From positions 26,198,001 to 26,262,000 of the forward strand of contig NC_135359.1 of the NCBI RefSeq assembly GCF_051622035.1: a stretch of DNA of 64,000 bases, in the 5' to 3' direction. A model generated the notes under the pieces. It was not told the origin of the DNA. It saw only the letters and a program-made list of their open reading frames with translations, and did no database searches. Position numbers and translations under genes: made by a program. Positions 32,401-45,459 of this stretch are shown in pieces. Numbering within the stretch: position 1 is the stretch's first letter; each line of letters starts with the position of its first letter. This stretch comes from Arctopsyche grandis (Eukaryota > Arthropoda > Insecta > Trichoptera > Hydropsychidae).

Positions 32401-35400
32401 TTCGACTTCAATCGCACTGCTGTTTCTTTCATATCTGCACTCGTATTGTAAATTTTATTTCTTCTTTTCCTTTTTGTAAATGTCGATTTTTGTGCTCGTC
32501 TAGCGTTTTGATCGTACCATATCGATACTTTGGCGTATTTTTATTTTTTATCACTTACAATTATATTTTCAGTAAAATAATGATTTCATATTTGGCGAAC
32601 TCACTTTGGAAAATGGGAAATTTTTTAATAGATTCCAATTGGAAATTTTCCGCTATACTTTAAATACATACGTAATAGATATGTTTGTAAAAAAATATTA
32701 TTACAATGTGTAGTTTATTGTTTTCACCGTCGCTGAAATATTTAATATATACTGTATATTAAAACGGAAGGGATGTATGTGTGGGTGTGTGCGTATGTGG
32801 GTATGTTGTGAATGCTATGTACATACATGCATATATGATTATGAGTATGTATATAATGTCTTTACATTACAAATTTTAGAATTATCAAAAATTATTATAG
32901 TTTGACTTTGTTCCGACTTCGTTTACAACTACAATTACGACAAAAATTGTTTATTATTACTCTACATATAACTTTATTTTAATTCATGTATCAATTCCTT
33001 TGCCGAAACCACCCGTTGAAATATAATATTAACGGGCAGAACACTTGTGTAACATATTGTATTAACTCGTTATTTTAATTTTTCCTTATAATGTATTTAA
33101 ATTTGATTTTTAACAATCGCAATAAATCATTAAAACGAAAATTTCTTCATAATCTAAAAAAATGATTATATAATATGAGGGAAAATAAATTGATTTACTT
33201 TTCAAGAGATGTTTATAATACATATGTGGATGAAATGACATACATATGTATGTACGTGAATATATTATATATAATATTAAAAAGTGGCCTCAATATATTA
33301 ACTGATTACATTCGGATATATTAAAAAATATTTAATAGCGTAAAATGTCAATTTTAATTTAAATATATTATAGATTATTTAAAATGGATTCTATTTATAA
33401 GGTAAAATTAGTGTCAAGTATATAATACATACATAAATGACTCTTTTCGCCCTCTGATTATACATATATGCAAATTTAATTAACTGAATACATCTGATAC
33501 ATACATATGTACATATATAGAGAAATATGAATTTCTTAAATAAATATTTTTCTCTTTTTATTTATGCATTTATTTTTTCAGCTATTATTCGTAAAGCATT
33601 TAATTTTAAATGACATTAAAAGTATTTTTTATAGAAACTATCAAAATTTTGGTGGATTAATTTAATTTTCGAAGTCTATCAATCTATGTATGTACATAAA
33701 AAAAAAATTAAAATTTACGCATTTAATACACAATCACATACAGGCATATATAATATATTAAATGGGAGGTTGTACCTTTAATATATGTATGCTGGTAGAG
33801 GCGGGATAGCCTCCGGCTATGTAGGCTGATTGTCATTCATATCGAAGCTGTCTGTACTCGTGCTGAAAAACCAGCGTTTCCAAAATATCTTTGTTTTTAA
33901 TAAACAAAATTCATTGTTGAACTTAGTTATTAGCTTAGCAATGAATTTAGCTTGAACAGCTATTTAAAAAAAACTTCATCTATTGTTACTACGTACATAG
34001 ATAAAGTAAAAAAATATTATATGTACATATCTTCCTTCTTTTCTGTTTCTATTATTTCCCCGATTGATAAATATTCTGCTCTCCATTAGTATTTTTATTG
34101 TAAATATAATATCTCGTAATGTAATATTAAGGTTAATCTGATTAGCCGTTATATATTTATTTTAAAAAATATATGTACATGTTATATAGTAGTAATAGGG
34201 TTACCTATGTTTTCAAATTATCGGCTTTCGAGTAGAATTCGGTCAGCCTACTGAGTGGATAGATGAAAAGGGCGAAAACTTTGATACTATGTGTGTATGA
34301 GTGTCTTTGTATCTACGAGCTATCTGAGCAAAGGGAAACATCCTCGTTCCTCTTTCGGCGGTCATTCTAGCTTTTTACGTCTAAGTGTTTTCTTTTTAGG
34401 GAACATTACAGGTCACGCGTCTTCTGATCTAGGAATTGCGTAAAGGGTCACCACCAAAATGCTTTATATATATATTTTTTAATATTATTTTACATTTTAA
34501 CAAGGTATGAAACTATATATGTATATTCGACGTGGATTTTCGTCAGCACGCCGATGGTATTCTGTTAAAATTTGAATAACAGCCTAAAGTTTATACATAC
34601 ATATGTACATATGTATATACATACGTACATAGACGTATATTTTTCTATATGCGATGATACTTTGCAACGATTTGATTCGAATTTTATTCAACTCGATTAC
34701 ACTACAATCGCAGCATTCGAATCGATTTTGAATTTTGCCCATTGGTTCAACAACTTTTGTTAGGTTATTTCGATTTGAAAAATAGTTTAATTATTGTTTT
34801 GTGAAAAACTGTTAAAATAAAGACGTGTATTTTTGTCGGACATTGTACACAGTGGTATACATCGAATTTTATAAATATAAAAGTCGTCGCAGAGCCCTCC
34901 TCATTCCAGTTCGCCTCCTCTCTCTCCGGCTCGGACAATCGAATTTGTGTTCCAATCATTGACGACTGATGGACACTCTCTTACTTCCTTTTATCTTTCC
35001 GTATTATTATTACTCCACTCTTAGCGGTATCCCACCATCTTTTTGGGATGATGGAGGGACTATTCTCCCTCGCATTAATATATCTCGCAAACACACACTT
35101 TCTTTAAAATTATTTTTATTTTTATGATTCATCCACCTATACAATTTCATATATCGCATCCATATACCTATGTAGATAAATCAGATGGACTAAATATAAA
35201 ATTCTTCACAATACTCATTTCAAATGTGAGTATTTTTCCCGTTTTAATTTTTGAGTATTTTTCCCGACATTTTAATGAAAAAAACGTGGTTTTGGAAAGG
35301 AGTTGATATTAAAATTAAAATGAAATTGTGAAATGAATGGAATTGATTTGAAATTAAAATAAAAATTTCTAACGGAAGTCTAATTTTCAGTTCCAAAAAC

Positions 35401-35570
35401 CCTCTTTCTGTTTGACTTAATTCAAAATTGTTATCACTTATTTTAATTAGATATTCCCAGAATCTTGGAAAAGAAGAATAAACGTATTATAGGCCACCAG
35501 TATTTTTAAATATTGTTAAACGCAAAACATTATATTTGATGTGGACTTATGCCACTTTCAATTATAATGG
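32401..35570. other. Upstream desert, segment 1
   Basis: AT-rich, rich in TACATATGTA-type runs. Mildly GC-richer spots at 34230-34445 and 34890-35080. No supported gene. Confidence 0.55.
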
Positions 35571-35720
35571 CTCATATAGTAATTTGTCATTCATTTAAGG
35601 ATGAAGATCACTCGAACACACTTTTATTCATCTCTGCTTGGGCATCTCATTTATCTAAATCTACAATTTATCTTACTTAGTCCACCCATCTTAAGTTTTG
35701 TATTCTTAGGGTACTACTAT
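35380..35720 (-). mobile_element. MITE copy followed by a LINE remnant
   Basis: 35380-35575 is the reverse copy of the TGAGCCGTT MITE (ends AATGGCTCATA). 35585-35715 resembles the LINE 3' end (TCATTCATTTAAGGATGAAG, TCCACCCATCTTAAG). Confidence 0.5.
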
Positions 35721-35888
35721 GGCAAGAACGCACTAAAGCCAAAAACGTAGCGCTCCCTATCGTGAAAAATCCAAAATTTGGAAAATAATTGGAATTCAAT
35801 AATATACTAATATTGCAATATTGAATCAAAATTATTGACTGCAAGTAAAATGTTTACACGAAAATCTGTATGACTTTTGAAGCCGTCT

Positions 35889-36239
35889 CCGTGACGAGCT
35901 AGAATGTCAATTACAGAAAACACAAATATCGGAAGGCAAAGATCGAAAATCGAAAGATCTTAAGTCGAAAGATCAAAAAAAAGGGTGCATGGTAAACGGT
36001 ACATACTCACTTAATACAACAGGAACAAGAGGAACAGGCTTTTCCTGCGTGCGCACATTAATACGGGAGGAAAAGCCTGTTCCTCTTGTTCCTGTTGTAC
36101 CCTGCTCGCGCAAATTAAGTGAGTATGTACCGTTTACCATGCTCCATTTTTTTTATCTTTCGACTTAAGATCTTTCGATTTTTGATCTTTGCCTTCCGAT
36201 ATTTGTGTTTTCTGTAATTTAACAGTCTGGCTCGTCACG
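35889..36239. mobile_element. Long palindromic MITE
   Basis: 351 bp bounded by CGTGACGAGC / GCTCGTCACG. Arms of about 165 bp pair almost throughout (GGAAGGCAAAGATCGAAAAT; AACAGGAACAAGAGGAACAG). Small asymmetric loop around CGTGCGCACATTAATACGGG. No clear target duplication. Confidence 0.75.
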
Positions 36240-36573
36240 TAGACCCCTTTTGAAGATACCATTGAGCTCATATTCTACACATCAGGTTTCTCAAAGATAT
36301 GAAAAAATTTCGTCTGCGGCGCATACTTTTTTTTTTAATTGAACATTCAATATGAGAATAATAATTTATTTCTGATATTCTAATCTTAAAATATGTTAAT
36401 CCATATTTTAGACAGTATACATACAATGTCTTTAAAGTTTAAGTCATGTATCCAATTAAAATAAGATTAAGCCATTCCTTAAGTATTATATGTGTAATAT
36501 CTTAATTTTGCTTAAGAAATACGTAATGTATAATGTAGTGTAATTTAAATTAATGTACATAATATATATAATG

Positions 36574-36845
36574 TACTAGCTGAACCCCGGCATATGTTGC
36601 AATGCCATAATAACGCATGCAATTCCCGTTCCCGTTCCCATTTGTCGGAAAAACGCAGGTAGCGAGCACATTTGAAATTATTGCGTTGCAATGACACTCA
36701 TTCCCGTTTTTCCCGTTTTTTTTTTCACAGTAATCTTCCCGGACATGCAGACAACAAATCCTGAAAGTGTCATCGTAATCGGTTCAGTGGTTTAGCAGCC
36801 TATTCGAGACACACACACACACACAGACATTCATTTTTATATATA
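36574..36845 (+). mobile_element. 'GCTGAACCCCGG' retroposon-like repeat
   Basis: Fullest copy in the window: CTAGCTGAACCCCGGCATAT, TTCCCGTTCCCATTTGTCGG, TCATCGTAATCGGTTCAGTG, (AC)n, ATTCATTTTTATATATA. Confidence 0.65.
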
Positions 36846-37289
36846 ATGCATTATAAGACAATAAATAAAATCAAAAGCATATTCTGAAAATCGAGCGCTC
36901 CCATTCGTGAAAATTTCCATTTCAAGCCCTGTTACTTTGTACCTATACAATGTTCTATACTTTTTTGCGGACAATAGACATTTTTTTAAATATTTTGACA
37001 TTCAATGACCAAAAACTTTATAATTAAAATTAAGTGCCATTTCTACATTCCACCCAAATGCAGTCCTTCCTGATTTATTTATTGCCTTCTTATGTTATGA
37101 TTAGTCCTAATTTTTATGTATTTCCAAAAAAATGTGAGGTTATTTTGAAAAGTTATCAATGTTCCTTGATAGAATATGAAAATAAAAATAAAACTGATTT
37201 ACTAACTCAATTTAGCCAAACCATGGACATCACCATTGTGCATCAAAGACTTGATATTTTATAACATATCATTGTAGTTATTTGAAATG

Positions 37290-37900
37290 TGTTAAATTTT
37301 AAATTGAAATATGGCAGGTACAGAATTATATTGGACTGTATGGTGCATATCTTCATCGACTGCAAGACGGTAATGCACACGGAACCGGAACCGCAACCGC
37401 GTCCGGGCGGAGGTCGTAGTGCTGATTGCAACTTCCGGTCGTCCTCCGGTCGTCAACAAACTCTACTCTGCCCTTTGAAGCGTGGTTAAATCTTTAGAGA
37501 GGAAGACTTCTCTCCCCCTCTCTTTCCTTTCAAATCGTGATCATAACTTCTCGCTAAGACAATTTCATTTCTATTTCAATACGAATTTTAAATACTTTTA
37601 ATAAATATAATTAAAATCTAATTCATATTACTTACGATACTTTCGCCATCCAACGATTTCGCGTGTGCAGATCGTGTAATATAAAGCCATACACATTACC
37701 CCTAAATTATACGGTGCGTCTGAAAGGACCCTTCAATTACGCGTTGCATTTATGGAGAGCACAATAAGTGTCAAAGGGATCGACGATGCGAACAAATGGC
37801 GTGTTGTTATTACGGCAACACGACATCTTTCATTGTGAATGTTGCTAGATTGTGTTAATGCTAACCGCTGACAAGTCGTCCAGTGTCGAATGACGAAGGC
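37290..37900. promoter_or_regulatory. GC-richer islands in the upstream desert
   Basis: Two single-copy patches: 37370-37500 (GGAACCGGAACCGCAACCGC) and 37700-37905 (GGCGTGTTGTTATTACGGC). Not recognised as exons. Candidate distal regulatory DNA. Confidence 0.3.
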
Positions 37901-37979
37901 GTGTTATACACATGTCGCAATTTTTTCCAAAATTAATATACCGAAATATTTACTCTCAATATCTGTGCATAAATAATAT

Positions 37980-38345
37980 TTTTTGCATTTTTAAACGAAT
38001 CTATTACGATTGTTTTTCACCATCGAACTCGAATCAGATTTGATTTAAATTTCCATCGTTGAACAAACCGCGCAAAATGGCAAAGTTTCAAAACGATCGG
38101 AAGACTGTAGGAAATTTGATTTTGATTTTGAAATGCTTTTTATTATTACCAAATTATGTTCACAATACATCTTATATCTATTTTAATACCTACTGATCTA
38201 CTGATCATTTTCTATTTTACAATTATAATTTAATTTTGTAAGTAATCATAGTATTATATTATTCTAATGTTAATGTACAGCATAGTAGGAAAAATAGCTC
38301 AAAAACCTATTCACAATTCATCATAAATAATATAAATATATGACG
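37980..38345 (+). repeat. Dispersed repeat, 'CTACTGATCTACTGATC' family, extended copy
   Basis: Adds an upstream part (CACCATCGAACTCGAATCAG, CGATCGGAAGACTGTAGGAA) that also flanks the copy at 55310-55680 in reverse, so the element is at least about 370 bp. Confidence 0.65.
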
Positions 38346-38419
38346 ATACATTGCGTGTAATTAAAATTCGCTATAGTCTTTCTTTAAATTGGTAGTAAAA
38401 AGTATCTTATATCTGTATA

Positions 38420-38790
38420 CCAGCAGAATAAACTAGTGGTTAGCATATAATGCTATGAATAATGTGGTCACGGGTTCAAATCCCACTGATTTCTGCTGGC
38501 CTACATAAAACCAGGTGAATGCAAACGAGAATGTAATTATACGTACATATGTATATGTTTGAAGATAATCAGAAAATATGACCATCAGCGTGGACTAATT
38601 TTTAGCATATCATGCTTTCGAGTGGAGTGGTCACGGTTCGATTTCTACTAGTAACTGTTGCCCAGACCTTGGTTTTATGACTCCAGGTTTTATGACTCTT
38701 TATGATTATTTCCCTATGTATAATTATTTATAATTGGTCAGAGAAGCACACTGGGATTAATCTGTTAGACTTTCTTGGTATAAATGTATG
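38420..38790 (+). mobile_element. Dimeric SINE with two tRNA-like units
   Basis: Unit 1 (38420-38499) folds like a tRNA end: CCAGCAGA pairs with TCTGCTGG; box A TAAACTAGTGG; box B GGGTTCAAATCCC. Unit 2 (about 38580-38670) has CACGGTTCGATTTC. Then GACTCCAGG body and a CTTTCTTGGTA tail. Reverse relative at 47830-48150. Confidence 0.7.
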
Positions 38791-38848
38791 TATATGAATA
38801 AAATAAAATACATATGCATGTACATATGTACATACATATTATACAAAT

Positions 38849-39330
38849 AGCCAGCAACATTGGTGGTTGCGTTAATACTAATGTTCGATCCCATGGGTTG
38901 ACCTCGATTGAAAATAGTTTATTCCGAGTATAATCTGTAGAGCTTCTGGTCAGACTTGGATACTTGTGACTCCAAGTCGATCGTTTCCTATCAGAGTTTG
39001 TCAATTTATCTGATTTGCATTGAAGCGGTTCCAACAAATTGGCAACCTTACCCACTTTCTCGCAAATCTCAAGTTTTCAGCAATTTCGAATTTCGCCGAA
39101 TTGTGTAAAATGCTGCAAATTTATAAATTTGACCATAAATGTCTCTGGATGTCACTTGATATGTATTTACTGAATTTCGCTGAATTGTTTAAAAAATGCT
39201 GCAAATTTACAAATTTAACCATATATTTCTCTGTGGATGTTATTTGATATGTACTTACTTTGTATAATATAATAATACTTGTGTCAAATGTACAATGTTT
39301 CTGGCCAGGAAGGCGCATTGGGGTTAAAGA
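38849..39330 (+). mobile_element. SINE
   Basis: AGCCAGCAACATTGGTGGTT head, TGTTCGATCCCATGG box B, GACTCCAAGTCGATCG body, GGCCAGGAAGGCGCATTGGG tail. A duplicated ATGCTGCAAATTTA block lies inside (39110 and 39196). Confidence 0.7.
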
Positions 39331-40329
39331 CCTAGACTATAAATTAAAAAAATGTTAATGTAATTATTATTCATTACAAAGTTTGTCAGTATTTGTTAAC
39401 TTCGATATATGTAGGTTTTGTTCGATAATTCGATAATTTTCTGATTTCAAATAATTATTACGACAACTAATGGTTTTGCTTTGCCGCATATCGATGAATA
39501 GTACATACTTATGTATGTAGATATAATAGGTACGTAGGTAAAATTTCGGTTTCCTCTTTTCTTCCATTTTCCCTCTTTACCCACAAGAGATACATTCCAC
39601 TTCCAAACTAAATCCATCTATCTTTTCTGCGTACATCTCCGTCTCCTAAGGCAATGTAAAGGCAAACTTTCACATGGCCCTAAGTTTTTACTAAATACGC
39701 ATAAAAGACTAATACATAATAATATCAATTTTAATCAATTTTATAATTATGACACACCTACATATGTAACCTACATATGCAAATGTTTAAAAGAGTACAG
39801 ATAATAAGATATTACTTATTTAAAGATATGTATATTATAGATATGTACATACATATTTGTGAGTGTGTACATAGATATAATTTATGTGCATACATATTTG
39901 ATAAATAAAAACTTAAATAAATCGCACTCATTTGGGTATGACGCAATTCCTAAAAGCTTTATTATTATTTTACAGCCATAAAGGAAAAAAATTCAATTCG
40001 AGATTTCATCCAAGAGTCTCGTATTTACTCATATTTAAGTAAATCATAAAAAAAATCTTTAAAACTCAAGTTTTTTCGATAAAATCGTGTCCACTATAAT
40101 AATTAATAACTACTCTAAAACCAATTTAGATGTCTATAAATACATATATATAGTTGTCAGAATTTCCATTGTATATTATCAAAATATTGCTCAAACACCC
40201 CTCTAAAATATGGATTTTAAGATATAAAGATGACCAATAAATTTTTCAATAAAAAAAACGAGTTTTAGATATTTTACTTTATGGAGTGCATTTGGACCAA
40301 TAAATGTTGTTTTTAAATCAAAAATGCCA

Positions 40330-40835
40330 CTTTGCTTGAAGAAAAAGATCTTTGATCAATGTGTTTTGCCAATGATGACGTATAGATATAAAACTTAGAC
40401 ATTGAACGCCAAGATGCTCTACACAAAGTCCAATACACTCAAAGAAGTATGAAACGCTGTATACTTGGTATAACTAGGAAATACAGAAAGCGGAATACGT
40501 GGGTGAGAAGTATGACAAGGGTAGCGGATATATGTAGTGGATAGAGTGAAGAGATTGAAATAGCAATGGGTGGGCCAAAGGCTAGCTAAGGGATAGAAGA
40601 ATGAACAAAAAAAAAGGTGGACAATTGAAGTGCTACAATGGTACCCGAGAGAATGCAAAAGGGTAAAATGAACACCGAAGGGAAGATGGATATACGAAAT
40701 TCAGAAAATTTGTGGTGTGAGATGGATGAGAGTTGCCCATAACACAGACGAGTGAAAGCATGTTGGAGAGGCCTTCATTCAGCAGTGGATGGTGAATGAC
40801 TGTAGATAATGATGATGATGATGATGACTAGTCAC
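40330..40835 (+). pseudogene. LINE reverse-transcriptase C-terminus, broken
   Basis: Forward translation (with stops and shifts) reads FDQCVLPMMTY, then a stretch like the insect LINE C-terminal domain (GRWIYEIQKICGVRWMRVAH), then an EAFIQQWMVNDC end and a (GAT)n tail: the GATGATGATG run near 40808-40827. A 5'-truncated dead copy. Fuller version of the 12600-13010 element. Confidence 0.7.
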
Positions 40836-41005
40836 CGGAGCCTGAGGGAGCCGTGTATTGTTCAAAGGTTTGCCGAATAATGGATAGCACTGTGACTATC
40901 CTACCTCTAATGATGACATATGTATATATTTTGGCCACAGTGTCATATTATGGTGACCTGTAAAGACACTGTGGTATGCTTCTATATAAAAAATAAATAA
41001 ATAAA
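40828..41005 (-). mobile_element. MITE (3861-4112 family) and hairpin-tail retroposon end
   Basis: 40828-40915 is the reverse of the tandem MITE unit (GGATAGCACTGTGACTATCC, then ACCTCTAAT). 40930-41005 has CCACAGTGTC...GACACTGTGG followed by AAATAAATAAATAAA. A partial reverse SINE follows to about 41130. Confidence 0.5.
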
Positions 41006-41754
41006 TATACAAGGAAGGCCTAACATGGCCCTATGCGCATTCTTGGCTAATTACAAACATCGATAAACAATTACATATGTTTATACAGTATCATAGAGAC
41101 AAGTATCGACAAATTCGGAAATACTAATATTTTGAGAAATACATACTTTTTACTTAGGGGGTAGTACTTAATTGCGAATAATTTTATCGTGTCTTTGACA
41201 CTTGCCTTACTGTGCTAAAAATCCGCTAGCCACTGTGCTGGACGCCAAGCATCCAGTTAAAAGTGTGTGTTTTAAGTTAAAATTATGCAAAATCTGCAAG
41301 GTTAATTATTGTAATCAACTTCAAAAGTCATTTTGTCATTTTAAATGTTAAATAATATAAAATAAGTACAAGAAATGAAAAAAATAACGACTGAAGCAGA
41401 ACTGTCATTCTCACACTGACCGATGAGCACAGTGTCCTGAATTCCCCCTCTCTCTCGTATCTGCAAGAGGCTTCCCGCGAAAACAATTATTTCTGTTGAT
41501 ATTGATAAATGTTTTTTTTTTTTTGCAATGACAATTCTAATCATAGGGGTTTTGATGAGGAATACCTAAAATATGAAGACCCTGTATTTTGGAGTATAAG
41601 GTAAAATATATGTCCTGGTTACTCGCTATCTATCACAGTGCAGTGTTAAAGGTTTCCAAAAATAGTGAAAATGCTATGGTTTATTCATTTAAATTGTATA
41701 ATATTAAATTTCGAAATCATACCTGAAGAATATACGGCATTTAAATTTGACTTA

Positions 41755-42215
41755 GTCAGCAGTATGAGCTATGCTGTTGGCTAAGTTAAATTTAAGGCCA
41801 TTAAGCTTCTGCTTAAACACCGAGAAGCACCGGGTTCGATCCCATGAGCTGACCTCGATTGAGTACATCTGTAGTGCTGCTGGTCAGACTTGGATATTTG
41901 TGACTCCAGGTCGATTGTTTCATATCACAGTTTGCCAATTCTTCTGATTTCATTGTAGAAACGGTTCCTGATTAAAATTGGCTAAAATCCTTCCTACCTA
42001 CTATGTCACCACTATTTGAGTATGATTAATGTACAATCAAATTTATGTACAATTCATAGATGTCTCGTTAATATGCGAGTTTTTTAGTGTCTCGTAATTC
42101 AGCGATTTGTATAATAAAAATGCTGTATTGTTTGTAATTGGCCTGGAAGGCACATTGGGGTTTACCTGTAAGGGCTTCCTGGCATAAAATGTAATAAAAA
42201 AAATAAAAAAAATCT
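41755..42215 (+). mobile_element. tRNA-derived SINE, full-length
   Basis: Starts AGCAGTATGAGCTATGCTG, box B GGGTTCGATCCC near 41830, body GTGACTCCAGGTCGATTG, GTCACCACTATTTGAGTATG, tail GGCACATTGGGGTTTACC and a long A-rich end. Use as a reference copy for the family. Confidence 0.85.
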
Positions 42216-42273
42216 AAATCTCCAATTCTTACGTTTCGTATTCTTAGCGTACTAAACTTTACTATGGTAAGAA

Positions 42274-42410
42274 CTAAAGAGCGGACCCAGAGCGCGCCGT
42301 TCATTGTTCACATGTTGTAAATGCATTGTTAGAGGTTTGCCGAACCTTTTTTACAAAGTATTTACAATAATTGAACAATAGACGGCGCGCTCTGGGTCCG
42401 CGCTTTAGTA
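42274..42410. mobile_element. Short MITE with TAAGAA target duplication
   Basis: 137 bp. TIRs CTAAAGAGCGGACCCAGAGC and (reverse) CTAAAGCGCGGACCCAGAGC. TAAGAA at 42268-42273 and 42411-42416. Internal GCAAACCTCTAACAATGCAT-like phrase links it to the 3861-4112 family. Confidence 0.7.
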
Positions 42411-42569
42411 AGAACACACTTAACCGCACGGCACAGATGTACTCTTAGTTTCCAGTTGGGATGGGTGTATCTTCATGCCACTATTATTTCGCTCCATCTT
42501 ATTATTACAACAATTTCTCCTATATTTCTTCAAATATGTCAATACAAGGATAAAATATCACTGAAAAGA

Positions 42570-42985
42570 CAATATATAAATATGGTACTAAGAGTAGCGA
42601 AGACATATGGACGCTTTTTTATTTTAAAATTTATACTATAGCCAGCAGCTGTATATCTGTAGCGTTGCTGGTCTGACCTGGATATTTGTGACTCCAGGTC
42701 GATCGTTTCTTATCAGAGATTGTCAATTTCTCTGATTTCATTGTTGAAACAGTTCCCGATTAAAATTGGCTAAAAAACCTCCTACCTACTATGTCATCAC
42801 TATTTGAATATGATTAATGTACAATAAAATTTATGTACAATTTATAAATGTTTCGTTAATTTGCGAGTTTTCAGTGTCTCGTAATTCATCGACTTGTATA
42901 ATAAAAATGCTGCATTGTTTGTAATTGGTCAGGAAGGCGCATTGGGCTTACCTGTAAGGCCTTCCTGGTATATGTATAGGTAATA
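42570..42985 (+). mobile_element. SINE with associated upstream block
   Basis: The block 42570-42650 matches 21130-21235; the SINE body follows from CTGTATATCTGTAGCG without the tRNA-like head, then a normal tail ending CCTTCCTGGTA. Confidence 0.7.
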
Positions 42986-44740
42986 TATGTAAAAAATAAA
43001 ACTTATTTGATTTTTAATATATGTATGTATAATTTGATATTTTCGTATGAGCATAAAATGACACAAAAGTACAAAGGATCAAAAAAAAATCGTATTGATT
43101 GTGACAGAATGCGACTTCGAGCAAGAATATACATACAATATACTTCAGAGCTGTAAACTTGGCTTAAGGCGGATAGGGTAGGTAGAGGGGTGGCTGTAGG
43201 TAATTGGACGAGATGATGTTTAATGACTTTTTAATGGGCGCCACTGGAGGGAAGGAGAGTGTTTATTTATATTAGCTCGGAGTCTGCTGCCTCTGCACAG
43301 GCATTTTCTGAAAAACTCTAACCGTATCTTACGCCGGACAAGCTCAAACGTATACGTACGTATCTACGTACCTCGACACGTCGATAAATAATTCTGATAC
43401 GTCAAGGATACAATTTCGTCGGTTTTCGTTCGAAATTTTTGCAATTATCCTTCGTGAATCGAATTATAAAATTTGGTATATGCGTGTAACATTTAGATGT
43501 ATGCATGCTTGCCGGCAATGCGAGTTTCACTCCGCTTCACATAATAGAAACATGTAAATCAGATAGGCTGGGTTCGGGTATAGTTTGTTCATCACATTAT
43601 GTATGCGATAGGGCTTTGCCGTGCCTCAGGCGTTTCAGACAGACATGTACATATACATATATTTAATATATATATACATATATGAAATGCGCGAAAGCTC
43701 GACAAATGAACAAACGAGAGATTATATTTATTCATAATGTGTGTATGGATGTATTTTTGTGTACATAAATGTGTGTTTTTGATCGACTATTGGAATTGAT
43801 ATGCCTGAAACATTTTTCATAATCAAATCATTTTTAAATTGTACTAGTTTTGTTAACTAAAATTATGTATTACAATTATGTATTATGTATTACATCGTAT
43901 ACATGTATGAAATTTTGACATGATCAATAAAATCAGATAAAGTGCTAATTAAATTAAAAAATATATGAAAATTAGATACTAAATATTTAATATATGTATG
44001 ATATCTATTAGCGTGTATTTTAACGTGTTTTATTGTAAAATACCTGTAAAATTTTCTTTATACAAGTTACTCGATTTCAAAATTTGTAGATAGTTTCACA
44101 GATTTCATTTTTTCAACTACTTTTTCTGACTTAATAATTTTACAATGATCATATAATAAAAACTGATCATATAACGATAAGATGAAGATGTACGTAGTGG
44201 AGCATAAAAATCAATATACAATAAGAACTTACAACTACAAAATGGCGTAATAATTGATTTCACTTTGATATCGCCTTTGAAGTGTTCATTGAAAGATACT
44301 CTTCATTGCATTCTTTTATCTGAATCAAAGAAAAAGAAAAGATAAATTGACAATTTATTACGATAAATAAACACTTAGAAATAAGCACGAATATGTATAA
44401 TCATTTATATAATTATTGAGACAAAATAAGAAAATATAAATTTCGTTTGCATTTTATGAAACGTAAATCTTGCTAGAAGATCAAATATATGTTTATATAT
44501 TTGATCTTTCTGTTTAGTGGCTTTAAAAGTATATATTCATAAGAGTTCATAATATAAATTTTACATTACATGAATACTTATTGAATTAGTTAAAGTTTCA
44601 TTAAATCTTTACTCCAAGTCTTAGATGTAAATTTAACTGGAAAATGCACATCGGTGAGTATGATTTCAAGCCTATCATATCCACTTACATAAATCTTATT
44701 AAGCTGGCAGTAAATTCTACAGTCGCTGACCGAGTGTTAT
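42986..44740. other. Upstream desert with GC-richer islands
   Basis: 43140-43340 (GGGCGCCACTGGAGGGAAGG) and 43490-43640 (GCTTGCCGGCAATGCGAG) are single-copy and could be regulatory. The rest is AT-rich with nothing seen. Confidence 0.4.
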
Positions 44741-44751
44741 AACAATATTAC

Positions 44752-45160
44752 GGATGCGGTGCATCCGCTCTAAAATCGCCAGACAAATTGAACTACAGAT
44801 TAACGGACGGCTGCTTTAAATGCAATTCTCATCTTCTCGAATGATAGATTGCACATCAGATGACGGGTAACCTTTCGATGTGCACAGATGCAATTATTAA
44901 AATGGTAATTATTAAAATTGAGTTGGATCTTTCAGGTGAGTTTAATAAGGCAAGATTCGATAAGTTCCGAATCTTGCCTTATTAAACTCGCCAGAAAGAT
45001 CCAACTCAATTTTAATACTTGCATCTGTGCACATCGAAAGGTTACTCGTCATCTGATGTGCAATCTATCATTCGAGAAGATGAGAATTGCATTTAAAGCA
45101 GCCGTCCGTTAATCTGTAGTTCAATTTGTCTGGGGATTTTAGAGCGGATGCACCAAACCC
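44752..45160. mobile_element. Foldback MITE, copy 2 (same family as 789-1182)
   Basis: 409 bp, ends GGTGCATCCGCTCTAAAATC in inverted orientation; over 90% identical to copy 1 by eye. Flanks CAATATTAC / CAATATACA look like a decayed 9-bp duplication. Confidence 0.8.
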
Positions 45161-45459
45161 CAATATACATATAGATACTGTCGAATATTACGTTTACATA
45201 TTGTTTCAATTGTTACAATTTTTTACAAATTTTCGATATACAAAGTCTAAAAAGTTTATACCCATAAAAATCAAGCCACTCACTAATGCAATTGTTAGTT
45301 TTTTTATTTGTATTTGAAGAATGGACCTCTAAATATTTTTTATTGTATTTAAGCTGGCGTGTTTCCCCAATAATAATACAGTGAACAATATTGACGACAC
45401 GTGACGAACGCGTGCCTCGTATTATCCAAAAGTGCGTTGCACTATGTAAAGCCCTATCA

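Noticed and set aside
38420..38499. Possible tRNA gene
   Set aside because: Boxes A and B and end pairing are present, but it lacks a proper cloverleaf with anticodon arm and is followed by the SINE body.
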